This document shows positions 38,484 to 49,623 of a DNA stretch of 64,000 bases, one piece after another. The position numbers were made by a program, and so were the translations under genes. Source of the stretch: Pseudozyma flocculosa PF-1 (lineage: Eukaryota; Basidiomycota; Ustilaginomycetes; Ustilaginales; Ustilaginaceae); NCBI RefSeq assembly GCF_000417875.1, contig NW_006920890.1, positions 525,611 to 589,610 on the forward strand, in the 5' to 3' direction. The notes beneath the pieces are model-generated. The model did not search any database. It saw only the letters and a program-made list of their open reading frames with translations, and had not been told where the DNA came from. Positions within the stretch are counted from its first letter, which is position 1; every line of letters begins with the position of its first letter.

Positions 38484-40540
38484 TCACAGCATCACCGGGG
38501 GACGAGACTGGGACTGTTCGGCGGCGTCCTTGGCAACGGCAGGGCAAAGCATGAGCTGAGCTGAGCTGGGCGGGACTGGGCTGGGCTGGGCTGAGGCGTG
38601 CTGAGCGGGCTACGGAGCGTCCCACTGCCTGTTGGTCCGAGGAACTCACAAACAGGAACAGAGCCAGCGCGAACGACCAAGCGACCAAGGCATGAGTGGG
38701 TCCCACGCTCCGACGGCGTAACAGTTGCCGCTGTTCCTTGGACTGACTCGGTATCGATCCATACGAGCCAGTACGGGCGAGCGGGCGAACGGGCGGGGTG
38801 GTGGGGCGTGGATCAGCGAGAGTGTTGGTGACGGCAGGCGCGCGGGGTGGAAGCTGCGCCCCAAGCCGTCGATGCAGGCTGGAGGGCATGGGGCGGGGTG
38901 CAGGATCCGACGCAACTTCCAAGACCTGGCCGGCGTCGTGCGGCGGAGCAAAGAAGGGGGCGGACAGGCCCGGGTAGTACGGCAGCAGCAGTTGTACGAC
39001 AGACGTACGGGTTCGGTGGCACGGCGCCGTCGACGGCGTTCGGGCCGAGCATAGGGAGAGAGGCTGAGGCACAGACAGAGAGCAATTCAACGGCCCCTGC
39101 CCTCTGTCAGACGAGCAGGCGAGGAGTCGTCGTCGTCGTCGGCGGCGGCGAGAGCACTGGCTCTGGCTCACGCTCACGCTCTGCCAACCCAGTCGCGCCG
39201 TTACGGTTTTTGGCTTCGCAAGCCCAGCCTGTCCTGCTGTCCTCGAATGCTTGGCTTGCCGTCCCGTCGAGGGCCCGGAGCAAAGGTTCGGCGAGCGCCT
39301 GGTGGCCTGCATGAATATATCCGCCCTGCGCGCGTGCGTGGGCCTCTTTTTTGAGATTCTCTCGTCGTCGTCGTCAGGTACACACGGGGCGGGGGCGGTC
39401 GGTGTTGCTGCAGATGCACCTCTGCCTGCCTGCCTGCACATCTGCCTGCCTGCTGGCGGGCGCCTTTTTGTGTGCAATTTGTCGATCTTCGGCGAGCAGC
39501 GTCCCGAAAGCCCCAGCAGCAGCGCGCCTGGCGTTGCCGGCCTGTTCCCTTCTCTCCGTCTGTCTATCTGTCTGTCGTCGTCGTGGCTTCAACGAGGAAC
39601 AACGAGGGGAGTTCTGTGATCCTACCGTTGCCTAGCCTGATGCCGTCGCGCACCCTACAGTACTGCCGGGGCTGGAAGCCGGCGTCTCCGACGAGCGGCT
39701 GTCGAGCCAAACCGTCGTTGCCTCTGTCCATTCCTTCTTCGTTGCAGATGCCGCCGACGACGACGACGCGGGCAGAAGGCTACAGTAGTTAGGCAAGGTG
39801 GTACGATCCTTTGGCTCGCCCCGGCCAGTCCACGACCAGCGCCACCGCCACCGCCACCGCCCCCCGCTGCGTGCCAAAAGAGGTGAGGACGAGCAGATGG
39901 TCCATGGATCCCCTCGCCTGCCTTGCTGTCAACATGTTCCGAGTCGATGCGATGAGCGTACGCCTGCCAAGTCGTTCCCCGCTCTGCCACGCCGATAGAC
40001 GAGGTCGAGGTCGAGGTCGAGTGCGGGATAAACGAGCGTCGGCCGCGACCTATCTCGTCGAGGACCAGGCCTGCCTCCGACCGAGCCTCTGCTTGTCCTC
40101 TCGATTTTTTTTCTTCTTCTTTTTTTTTTCCTCCTTCCCCGTTGGGTTGGACCCTGAGCGGCCGTTGTTGTGGCTGCAGCCTGCAGGCAGGCAGGTGCTT
40201 GCTCGGATTCTTGGCAACGCGCGTTTGGCTCGCCTCGCCTGCCCTAGCCTGCACTGCCTTCGGTCGCTTCCACCCCCTTGGCCCAGTAGTCTCGGTCGGG
40301 CGCGTACCTGAACGCACAGCTGCACAGCCAAGCGCGGCCGCCTGTCGGCCCTGCCTACCTCGCCTTCTCTCGCCTATCCGCAAGGGCGCCTAGCCTTGAT
40401 GCGAGCGAAACGCCCAATCACGCCGCGTCTCTCGGCATCGGACCCTTGCCTGGCTTGGCCCGGCCTCCTCGTCGCAGCAAGCCTCGCTCCCTCCCTCCCT
40501 TTCCTACGTACGCTGCTCTGCCCTGCCCTGCGATGCACCG

Positions 40541-40580
40541 CCATGCCATGCCATGCCATGCCATGCCATGCCATGCCATG
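40541..40580 (+). repeat. CCATG pentanucleotide array
   Basis: Eight perfect head-to-tail copies of CCATG, followed by a CGATG variant. No gene covers it. Confidence 0.9.
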
Positions 40581-41158
40581 CGATGCAAACGCAGAAGCAG
40601 CCATGCAAAACGCAGGCAGGCCAGCTAAAAGTTTATCCTTCGTCTCGCAATTCGAACGTGAAAACCCGTCATTCTGGTTGGTCGCCCTCTCTTCCTCCCT
40701 AACGTACTTTTGATGGGTTTAACGGTGAGAGTTTGAGTGGGTACGGACCAAGCCCCACCGCTCCTCCATGGACGACGACGACGACGACGACGACATGGTG
40801 GTACGGTGTTCGTTCGCTCCCCGATTCGCTGTGATTACTGTACAGTAGCTGCGCCGCGGAGAGCGAGAGGATGAGACAGACGACCCCGCATGCCGTACCG
40901 ACAGTCAAACTGCCAGGTTCCAACCACGACGACCGCGAGAATCCCCCCCCGTCCCCGCATCTCTCTTTTCCTCGCCGCACCCTACCGCACCACGACATGC
41001 TGGCAGAGCGACAGGATTCGTCCATCTCGACACACCCCGCCGCACCTTCTGCTTGCCACTCTGCACACTCCCCAACATTTCGCACACTCACCCCATCCTC
41101 GTCTCGTCACAAGCTTCCGTAACGACCAATCATCATGTCTTTCCTCCCCGTGTCTTGC

Positions 41159-43035
41159 TCAACGACCCTGCCCCTCTTCCTGTCCCGTCCCCGTCCCCGT
41201 CGCAGCAGCCGCCGTGCTCGGAGCAGGCGGCAAAAAGGCGCTGAGATCCGGCAGACCGAGCGTGGCAAACACCAAGTCGTCCGGGTTCTCGAGGTCCAGC
41301 TGCCAGAAGTCGTCCATCGTCGGCATCCCTGCCGTAGTCATCCCTCCCGCTCCTCCTCCTTCTCCCTCGCCGACGCCACCGCCATTCACCACGTCGGGCA
41401 GGTGCGGCGGCGGCGGCGGTGCGTGCGGTGCGAATGGTGTGCCCTCGTACGCTGGCGGGTACTGGAGCGGCTGCGACACCTGCCCGAACCCCAGCGAGCG
41501 CCAGAAGGGTTCCAGGTTGACCTGTGGCAGCGAGGTCGCAAGATCGCCTTCCATCATGCCCTCGCCCGCATCGCCGCTGCCCGCATGTCCAGCAGCAGCG
41601 AGCGGCGGCGCCGGCGGCATTGGTGGCGGTGGTGGTGGTGCTGCTGCTGCTGCTGCTGATGGTGGTCCATCGTGTGGTAACGGAGCATGGCCATCGACAC
41701 CGCCGCCCATCGGATGCACAGCAGCCGCCCCGCATGACGACGACGCAGAGTGATCCCTCGTCGCCGCAGTCGCTGCCGCCGTCGCAGTTGAGCGTCCGAC
41801 ATCGCCGGAAAAGTCGTTCGGGTGCGAGTAAGCCCCGGGCGCAGGGCTGCCCTCGCGGCTCCCCACCATGCCAATGCACCGCTCCGCCAGGCGGGTGAGG
41901 GCACCCACGATGCCCGTAAAGCCGGCGGGCATGCCGTCGTTGGTGTAGTCGGCCTCGACGGTGCGGCCGATGCTCTGGATCAGGCCCAGGTCCGACACCA
42001 CGGTATAGTCGTGCGGGTGCTTGACCACGCAGATGGCCAGCACGTAAACGGCCGCCAGCGGCACCGTGCCGCTCACCTGCCGCGCGCTCCGCGACCGGTA
42101 GAGGGAGCGGTACTGGCTCAGCAGCCGGATAATCGAGCGCGCAGACGACTTGCAGATGGCCTCGGCAGCCACCAGCCGCCCATGGGAGGGAGGCGGCAGG
42201 TGCAGCGTGACGTGGTGGCGGTACAGGGCCGTATCGAGCATGACCGAGGCCCGATGCATGCTAATCAGCCTGCGGCGCGGCGGCGAGAAAGGGGGGTTCG
42301 CGGGGAGGGTGGGCCATGTCAGCGATGTGCAGCAAGGAGGAGGCGGCGGCAGCAGCAGCGCAGGCGGTCGATTGACCGGTGGCGAACTCGTGCAGCAACA
42401 GAGGGGGCTCCGCGGCGACTCACGTAAAATGATACAAGGTCAGGAGGAAGAGCACCTGGAGGTCGGCCCTGCGCGTCGAGGCGCCCAGCACGCCCTCGTC
42501 GCCGCCACCGGTGGGCAGCCCCATCGCGTGGACGAGGTCCTGGTGCCAGTCGACGAGCTGCTGGTCGAGCCGGGCCAGGTTGGCAAACAGGTCCGCCTCG
42601 CCAAAGTGGGGGCCGAGGTGCGACGTGTAGAGTGCGTCGTGGATCTCGCCCTGCAGGCGGCAGAGGGCCACAAGAGAAGCAAAGTAGTTGGCGTCCTGGT
42701 CGCGCACGGCGGATCTTCGAGCAGCCTTGCTGCCGTCACGGCCCCTAGCGTCGCTGCTGGTGTGGCTGTTGCTATTGTTGTAATTGCTGCTGCTGCCGCC
42801 GCCGCCGCCGTCGGCGCCGCCCCTGCCGCCCCCTTCGGGTGGCGGGCCTCTGAACTGCGGCAGCGGCAGGCCGACGTCGCCGTCGTGGATCATCGTCGGC
42901 CGACCCGAGTCGAGCGTCGAGACCTTGTCGAGCGCATAGCAGCACCACCACAGCCTCGCCTTGAAGGCGTCGAGCACGGCGGCCGTGGCGTGGTCCGGTT
43001 GGAGCGGCTGCGACGAGGGGCGGCGACGCTGTCCG

Positions 43036-43068
<33 letters not shown>

Positions 43069-44112
43069 GCTGAGGCTGCCGGAGCGACCTGGTGAGGGGC
43101 GTGCGGCGGTGGTGGTGCGGCGGCGGGCGGGTGAAGGTGATGATGGTGAAAGGCGCGATGAAGGCCGATCGAGTAGGCGATGCGGATGGCCTGACCGAGG
43201 GCCTGCCAGGCGGCGCCGTCCTTGTTCTTGGCGCGGAGGGTGAGGTGGAGGAGGAGCATGGCCTGCACCGATGAGAGGTAAGGCACGCCGACAATGTGGC
43301 CGTAGAGCGAGTAGGCGGCCGCGAGGTAGCGTTCGGCGTCGTTTGGCTGGGGCAGCTCGAGGAGGGCGAGAGCGGTGACGAGGTAGATGCTGGCGAGCAG
43401 GGGTATCTGGTAGGGCGAGATGGGGTCGATCCGCGGTGCGGCGCGGTCGAGGTGGAGGTGGCGGATGGCGCGGTGGGCCTCTTGGCGGAACGAGACGGGC
43501 TCGAGGATGGGGAAGAGAGCGTTTGGCCCGTCGAGGAAGTCGTCGAGGCAGTCGTCAAAGGTGCGAAGGGGCGAGAGCGCGGGGAGCGGGGCGATGAGGG
43601 GCGAGGGGGGGTGGTGCTCTTCGGAGTGGATGCGACCGTGCTCAAAGTGCTGGAAGAGGGCGTTTGGTTGGCGTGCGGTGGATCCGTTGAGCCGGACGAG
43701 GAGGAGGTCGATCCAGCGGGAAAAGACCTGGAGGTTGGATGGGCCGAGGTACTTGAAGCGGTCCTGTGCGAGCGAGTCGGAGATGAGCTTGGTGGAGGCG
43801 CCGCCGAGGGCGTTTCCGACGAGGTCGTTTGGGTCCGGAGCGGCCGAGTGGGGCGAGGTGTGATGGGTGCTGGCGGGTGAGGCTGCGCTGGCCGAGAGCT
43901 GGGTGTTGGTGGAAAAGTGCCTCTGCAGTGGGCGAGTGGGGTCGTGGTCGGGGTGGGAAGGGTGTGGACGCGAAGGCAGAGAGGGTGGTGGCAGAGGTGG
44001 TGGTGGCAGGAGTGGTGGTGGATACTGTGCAGCAGCAGCAGCGGCGGCGTGTGACGAGGTGCGGCGGTGGTTGTCGAAGGGAGGGCGCGGAAGATGGTGG
44101 CGGTTGGCGTTG

Positions 44113-44147
<35 letters not shown>

Positions 44148-44498
44148 CTGAGACGACGACGACGACGATGACGGCTGAGAGGCTGGACTGGCGTGGGCGT
44201 GGTGCGGGGAGCGTGAGCGTGCGCGTGTGCGGCTGACGGAGGCGAGGTGGGGCCTGCGCGGGTCTGTGGTGATGCATTGGATCTGTGCGCGTACGCAGTT
44301 GCGGCAGGCGGGGAGGGACTCGTCGCAGCGCACCTTGCGGGCGCGGCAGGCCTGGCAGGCGTGCGAGAGGCGCTTGCGCTTGCGGTTGGGTGGTGCGTCG
44401 GCGTCGGCAGCGGTGGTGGATGCGGAAGACGAGGAGCCGGATGCGGGGGTGGGGTGCGCGTTGTGCGGGCGGTGATTGGCGAGGCTGTGGTGGTCCAT
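41159..44498 (-). CDS. Zn(2)Cys(6) transcription factor (two exons)
   Basis: Exons are 44498-42424 and 42260-41159 on the minus strand, giving 1058 residues. The 163-nt intron has GTGAGT and TTAG ends; splicing joins LYHFT to MHRASVMLD in frame. The start is the first ATG of the frame. The zinc cluster is at residues 48-75, CX2CX6CX6CX2CX6C, preceded by the basic RKRKRL. The middle contains the fungal-specific regulatory region: FDDCLDDFLDG, YLVTALALLELPQP, AYSLYGHIVG, LGQAIRIAYSIGLHRAFH and ARLWWCCYALDKVSTLDSGRP, ordered as in Fungal_trans regulators. Long Gln, Ser, His and Gly runs fill the linkers. Such proteins bind CGG-type half sites in the nucleus. Targets are unknown; the nearby oxygenases and transporter are candidates. 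Confidence 0.85.
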
Positions 44499-45518
44499 TG
44501 CGACGTCTGGAGGCCGAGGCAGAGAGAGGAGGGTGGGAGACGAGGGCCAGCCCAAATTGATGGGTGCGGGTGGCAAGGTGCAGCGATTGCAGCCAGCACC
44601 GAGCTAGGCCATGTGCGGCCGAGGGAGGTTGCAGCGTCTGCGTTGGTGGTGTTGGGTATGGGCAGGCGGCATTACGACCGGGGCGTCGCCTTGGGGCGCC
44701 GACCGGGGGATGATGAGGATTGACGAGGAGCGGTGCGCAGGGGGTGGTGGTGGTGGTGGTGGTGGTCCAACAGAGTCAGAGTGGAGGCAGCCCTGTGCCT
44801 TCCCCGACGACAGCCGACCTCTTTGGGACTTTGTCGGCCCGCGTTTGTCTCTCTGCCTCTATCTGTCTCGATCTGTCCCTCACTCTGGTGGCCCCCGCCC
44901 GCTTGGCCGCCCCGCTGTTGCTGCTGCCCCTCTCCCCCATTGCATCCGAAGCCGCCCAGAAACCGGGCACCCAAAATTGAGCGCAAAAATCCAGGCCCCC
45001 TCTCGCCCTCTCGCCCTCTCGCCCTCTTCCCCGCACCGGCTCCCCACACGACATCATCAGGCGGTCCGCCATGGCCATTTCATTTCGCGACCGCCACCAC
45101 CTCGCCGCACCCCCCGCTCGCCTTTGTCGACGACAGACAGCACGCGCCGCCATGGCATGGCACACCACACGCACCACCACCACTCACCACTCACCCCTCG
45201 TCCTCGACCCCTCTGTGCCGCGACACCAGCCATCTGAGCACACCGACAGCCACTTGCACAGTCATCTCGATTCTCTTTCATTGACAACACGTCGTCAGAT
45301 TGCGTCTTCAAAGGCCGAGAGAGAGAGAGAGCGACCTCATTGGGGCTTGGTGGTAATGCTAGAGACGAGGCGAGGCGAGGCGAGGCGGATCGCGGAATGC
45401 TAAGACAGTCGAGTCGGGTCGGGAAATCGTAACATCGGGGACAGGGACAAGATGGATACAGAGCGGGCCAGGCACCCAGCGGCAGCGACCGACAGAGGGA
45501 GACGCGGCCAACACGCTG

Positions 45519-45521
<3 letters not shown>
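44499..45521. other. Upstream region of the transcription factor
   Basis: About 1 kb without a supported gene. It contains GGT triplet repeats at about 44742-44765, a GAGA tract near 45318-45330, and GAGGC repeats near 45366-45385. Confidence 0.5.
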
Positions 45522-45567
<46 letters not shown>

Positions 45568-46610
45568 TCGTCGGCCTTGATGTAGGGGATGCCCGTCAGC
45601 TTGAATGCGCGCTCATCCAGCTGCGGCTCCTCGACGGGGCGGTCGCGGTTGTGCGGGTCATCTTGCCCATCGCGCTTGGCCACGTTGGAGCCCGTGTGGC
45701 GCGCGTTGGGCCAGTGCGTCGTCCCCACCCGGCGCTCGAATGCGTCGCGCTTGCGCATCAGGTCGGCCTGGCTGGCATCCTTGACGGGCATGTAGCACGT
45801 GTAGACGCAGAAGCGCGGCTGGTCGGTCTCGCTGCTCAGGTTGTAGTGCGCCGTGCGGCTGTCCCACAGCAGCAGGTCGCCCGGCTCGGCGCACACCTTG
45901 ATCCACTCGCACCCGTGCTCCTCGAGCCACGCCATGCCCTTTTCCGTGAAGCCGTACCACTCGTTGGTCCACGCCGGAATCTTTTCCTCCCACGCCATCT
46001 CGTCGTGGAACTGCGTGGAAAGGTTGTGCGAACCCTTGCACACGATCAGGCCGCCGTCCTTGGGACCGTTGGGCAGCAGGTTGACCAGGCCCTGGAGGCA
46101 GCGGAACCCTTGCTTAGTCGGGTCCTGGTCCTGGTGGGGCCACGGCTTGTTGGGCGGCAGGTCCTTGCGGTTCGGGAATCCAAAGTTGACGGCGTCAAAG
46201 CTGACAATGAGGTCCTTGTCGTCGAGGAACGTCTCAAACGCACCGACGACGCCCGGCTCGGAGCGAATCTTCCACACCCAGTCCTCGTGGGCGACGCCGT
46301 AGTGCATGCACATGCCCTTTTCCGAGATGAGCGGCAGCTTGTCCTTGTGGATCGTCGAAGCGTCGTTGCGGTCGTAGCCCAGGTTGAAGCCCTCGAGCCA
46401 GCCGTGCATGCGCGACGCGTACTCGAGCGCCCGCTCCTTGGGGATGGCGCCCTTGACGACGGCGTATCCATCGCGCAGCAGGTCCTGGTGCCACTGCTCG
46501 AGCTCGACGGGAGTCGAGGTAGAGGTCGAGGCCGAAGCCGAGGCCGAGGCGTTGAGCGCCGACTCGGCCTTGAGGTGGGGAGGCGTGGCGGGGTTCTGGA
46601 CGGACAGCAT
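45522..46610 (-). CDS. Phytanoyl-CoA dioxygenase (PhyH)-like Fe(II)/2-oxoglutarate oxygenase
   Basis: This encodes 362 residues. The double-stranded beta-helix oxygenase core covers about 40-275. The metal ligands are visible as His159-x-Asp161 in WPHQDQDP and His255 in LLLWDSRTAHYN; Arg266 in QPRFCVYTC is the likely 2-oxoglutarate anchor. GLVNLLPNGPKDGGLIVCKGSH is the usual central PhyH strand pair. A Ser/Ala/Thr linker near the start (20-33) and 13 consecutive Gln at the extreme C terminus are unusual additions. There is no signal peptide, so it is probably cytosolic. Substrate is unknown: members hydroxylate fatty acyl-CoAs, secondary metabolites or small acids. It lies between the regulator and a divergent FAD monooxygenase. 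Confidence 0.83.
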
Positions 46611-48180
46611 CGTGGAGCGGGTGAGGGGGCAAAAGGTTGGCTGTTTGCTCGGGCTGTCGTGTGTCGGAAGGAAGTAAGTGTCGCGCTCGTGAGATGGAAG
46701 AAGGAGGCTGTTGAGCTTTGCGTGATTGCGGAGGGAAGATAAGCGAATTGGAGTGGCACCCGGAGTCGAGCGTTGATATACCTTCCAGTGGCCACCGATG
46801 GCACTCAGTCAGACGGAGAGGAGGAGAGAGGGGCGCCTCGCCTGGCTGGCCCTGGCTCGCCACCTCGTCCCTTCCCCGCACTCGTGGTTGGTCGGGGCCT
46901 GTGAGCGCCGAGGTCTCTGCTCCGCCTGTCCGCCCGTTCGCTGCGGGAAACCGCAACGGCCAAGGCCAACAGACCGACAGGCGGCCAGCCGGGGCAGTGA
47001 GGCGAGGGCTCGAAGGACAAAAGACCGACCGATGGTGCCGTACCGTGGCCCACGGCAGACGCTCGCCGCCAAACGAACCGAACCGAGCCGAGCCGACGGG
47101 ACGCCTTGCTAAACGACGGGGGGCGCGCGCCACGCGGGCCTCTTCTTTCCCCTCACACGACGGCCACCACCATTGCAAGGCCTGGCGACTCCTTGACCCA
47201 GATCCTGGCATCGACAGGTCGCCTCGATTCCACGAGCGCACCATATGATGCCGGTGCCGATGCCAGGTTCGCCCACGGCGAGCTCGCATGGTGCTGCCCG
47301 CATACAGACCCCCGTCTAACGGATCACTCGCCGCAGCAGCCAGAGTACCTCCTCCTGTCCGTCTCCTCGACTGACCGACCGAACCGAGCCGAACCGAGCC
47401 CCGTCTCGCGCCGCCACCTCGTCAGTGCTCTCGTAGCGGTAGCGGTACCTCGTGGCATGAACCCCTGCTTGCTGGTCTCCGCTCCCGCTCCCGACCCCCA
47501 GATTCCCATCTTGGAGCCCCACGGGCCAACGACTCACCAGCCCAACTCAGGCACAGGCTGGCTCGCTTGGCCGGCTCATCTGCCGGACGCAGAGGCAGCG
47601 TCGCCGCGCCTCTTTGACGATGTCAGCCCGTGCCGTGACCGGCCAACTTTGCCCTCGTTCATGGCCCCGACCCTCCGACGACCCGGCCCGACCTGATTGG
47701 ACCCTGCCTGTGCCGACTGCCACAGCATGGCTCTGCCTCTGCCAGGCTTGCTTTGCTTGCCTGCCTCTGCAGCCGACGCACGCCGCCGCCCTCTCGCGCC
47801 GCCCCTTTTTGCTCGTTGGGTCGTTTCTTCGCCCTTGGCCTCGGTCCCCTCTCGTCTGGCAGTAGTGTCAGCACAGCGACTCGGCGTCGTCGCCGACGGT
47901 CAGAGCTCTCTTCTCCGCGGCCGCAGTGGGGTACCCCGCCTCGCCCCTCTGACGGTGCCGACCCTTGCTCACACCCCCGCGCCCCCCGCTCAGCCGCCCC
48001 CTCGATAGAAAGATTCTCGTAGCCCCCTCCTCGACGAGGGAGCTGTGACTTGACCTTCCTTCGCTGCCATTGTCTATCCTCCCGACCACATCTTCTCGCC
48101 ACCATCATCATCGCCGCAGCCCCCTCGAAACGGAACAAGGAACCAACCCCCCTCTAGCATCACCGTCCAAGCCCGCACCA
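46611..48180. other. Divergent region dioxygenase/monooxygenase
   Basis: About 1.6 kb between two divergent ATGs with no supported gene. Near-identical ACCGAACCGAGCCGA-type stretches occur at about 47078-47095 and 47377-47399. Otherwise it is C/T-rich. Shared control of both genes is possible. Confidence 0.5.
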
Positions 48181-49623
48181 ATGGCTACCTCGCAGCAAAA
48201 GTCCTTCCACATCGTCATTGTCGGCGCAGGCATCGGCGGCCTCGCAGCGGTGAGTCGGACCTGTCTCGACTTGCGTGAGCAGCGTCTGGGTTCGCGATCG
48301 ACCGCGCGCTGACCTCGCGCGTTGGCCTCCTCTTGGCCCTCGTGGTGCTTCCCTCTCTGCAGGCCGTTGCGCTCAAGGCTCCCGGCAGGCGCATCACGCT
48401 CCTCGAGGCCTCGCGCCTCAACCGCGAGGTGGGCGCCAACATTTCGCTGCAGCCAAACGCCGTCAAGATTGCCAAGCGCTTCCTGGGCCTGGACAGCTAC
48501 CTCTTCGGGCCGGACTCGATCGGCCGCGGCGTGCCGGACAAGGCCTTCCTCCTCTACGGCACCGACGACAAGCTGCACATGAAGATCCCGCTGGCCACGG
48601 ACCAGTACGGCGAGGATCGCGTGTGCTTCCACCGCGTCGACCTGCACTCGGCGCTCAAGCAGGCCGCCGTCGACGGCGGCGCAGAGATCCGCACCGCCAG
48701 CCGCGTCCGGAGCGTCGACTGCCAGACGGGCGAGGTGACGCTCGAGAGCGGCGAGGCGGTGCAGGCGGACCTGGTCNNNNNNNNNNNNNNNNNNNNACGG
48801 CATCCGGTCCGTGGTGCGCAGCGCCGTCCTCGGGCGCGACGAGGATGCGCAGTCGACGGGCCTCTCGGCCTACCGCACCCTGATCCCCACGGCCGAGCTG
48901 CAGCACATTACGGGCCTGCCCGAGGGCGTGAGGCTGGGCGACGACCAGACGCTCATGGTCGTGGGGCGAGACTGCCGCATGGTCATGGGCCCGTCGCGAA
49001 GCAGCACCGTGCTGGGCGTCGTGGGCCTGGTGCCCGACAGCCATGCGCCGCAGCAGGACGATGGCTCTTGGAACACGTCGGCGTCGATCGAGGGCTTTAC
49101 CAAGTCGTTTGCCGACTTCCCGGCGTGGGTGCGCGCCATTATTGCCAAGTCGGTCGACCTGAGCATCTGGCAGCTGCGCGACACGGAGCCGCTGGAGCGG
49201 TGGCACCGCCAGCGCGCCACGCTGATTGGCGATGCGGCGCACGCCATGCTGCCGACCCAGGGCCAGGGCGCCAGCCAGTCGTTTGAGGACGCCGAGGCGC
49301 TCCAGCACCTGCTGCGCGGCGTCGACGCATCGACGACCGCCGAGGAGCTCGACGACCGGCTGGCGCAGCTCTTTGCGGCGAGGCACGAGCGCGCCTCGCT
49401 CATCCAGGCCTACAGCCGCCAGCAGGCGCGGCCGGGCGCCCAGGCGGGCAAGGTGACGCTCAACCCGCGCGAATTCATGGACTACAATTGCCAGTACGAC
49501 GGCGTCGAGTCCTGGCTGCGCAAAAAGGCCGAAGAGAGGAGGTTGCACGAGGACAAGACGCTGCTCGACACCGAGGGCGAGCAGGCCGCCTCGGACAAGG
49601 CGGCGGCAGCCGTGCTGGCCTAG
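48181..49623 (+). CDS. FAD-dependent monooxygenase, salicylate-hydroxylase type, broken by assembly gap
   Basis: Exons are 48181-48249 and 48363-49623, with a 113-nt GTGAGT...CAG intron. A run of 20 N interrupts the second exon. Exon 1 encodes the dinucleotide fold GAGIGG (residues 15-20). Exon 2 has NREVGANISLQPNAVK, the CFHRVDLHSAL block, and after the gap DGIRSVV and GDAAHAMLPTQGQGASQSF, the second FAD motif. These are the hallmarks of class A flavin hydroxylases of the salicylate/6-hydroxynicotinate group, which use NAD(P)H and oxygen to hydroxylate aromatic acids. The frame does not carry across the 20 N; the missing residues include the GAD part of the conserved GADG motif, so the break is an assembly artefact rather than a frameshift. 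About 440 residues are expected. Substrate is not proven. Confidence 0.85.
48777..48796. other. Assembly gap of 20 N
   Basis: Twenty unknown bases inside the FAD monooxygenase. The reading frame before and after requires a missing length of 1 modulo 3, so 20 is not the true size. Confidence 0.95.

Larger units (their letters stand above)
38335..41158. other. Long intergenic region with simple repeats
   Basis: About 2.8 kb without a supported gene. A TATA-like site for the four-TM gene is at 38475-38483. The rest contains CTGAG/GGGCT repeats near 38550-38600, CTGCC repeats near 39420-39460, a T-rich tract at about 40107-40131, and a CCATG tandem array at 40541-40580. Open frames here are low-complexity. 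Confidence 0.5.

Noticed and set aside
38476..39477. 333-codon minus-strand frame in the spacer beside the four-TM gene
   Set aside because: Low-complexity Ser/Arg/Pro composition without a domain, and it covers the likely promoter.
42890..44599. 569-codon frame overlapping the transcription factor in another phase
   Set aside because: Pro/Thr/Ser-rich shadow; the accepted frame holds the canonical zinc cluster and regulatory region.
48333..49286. Frameshift or pseudogene in the FAD monooxygenase
   Set aside because: The frame change coincides with the N run, whose length is arbitrary; both sides are intact.
48181..49623. Naming the monooxygenase as a specific salicylate hydroxylase orthologue
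   Set aside because: Motifs define the flavin hydroxylase group, not the substrate; the identity cannot be measured here.
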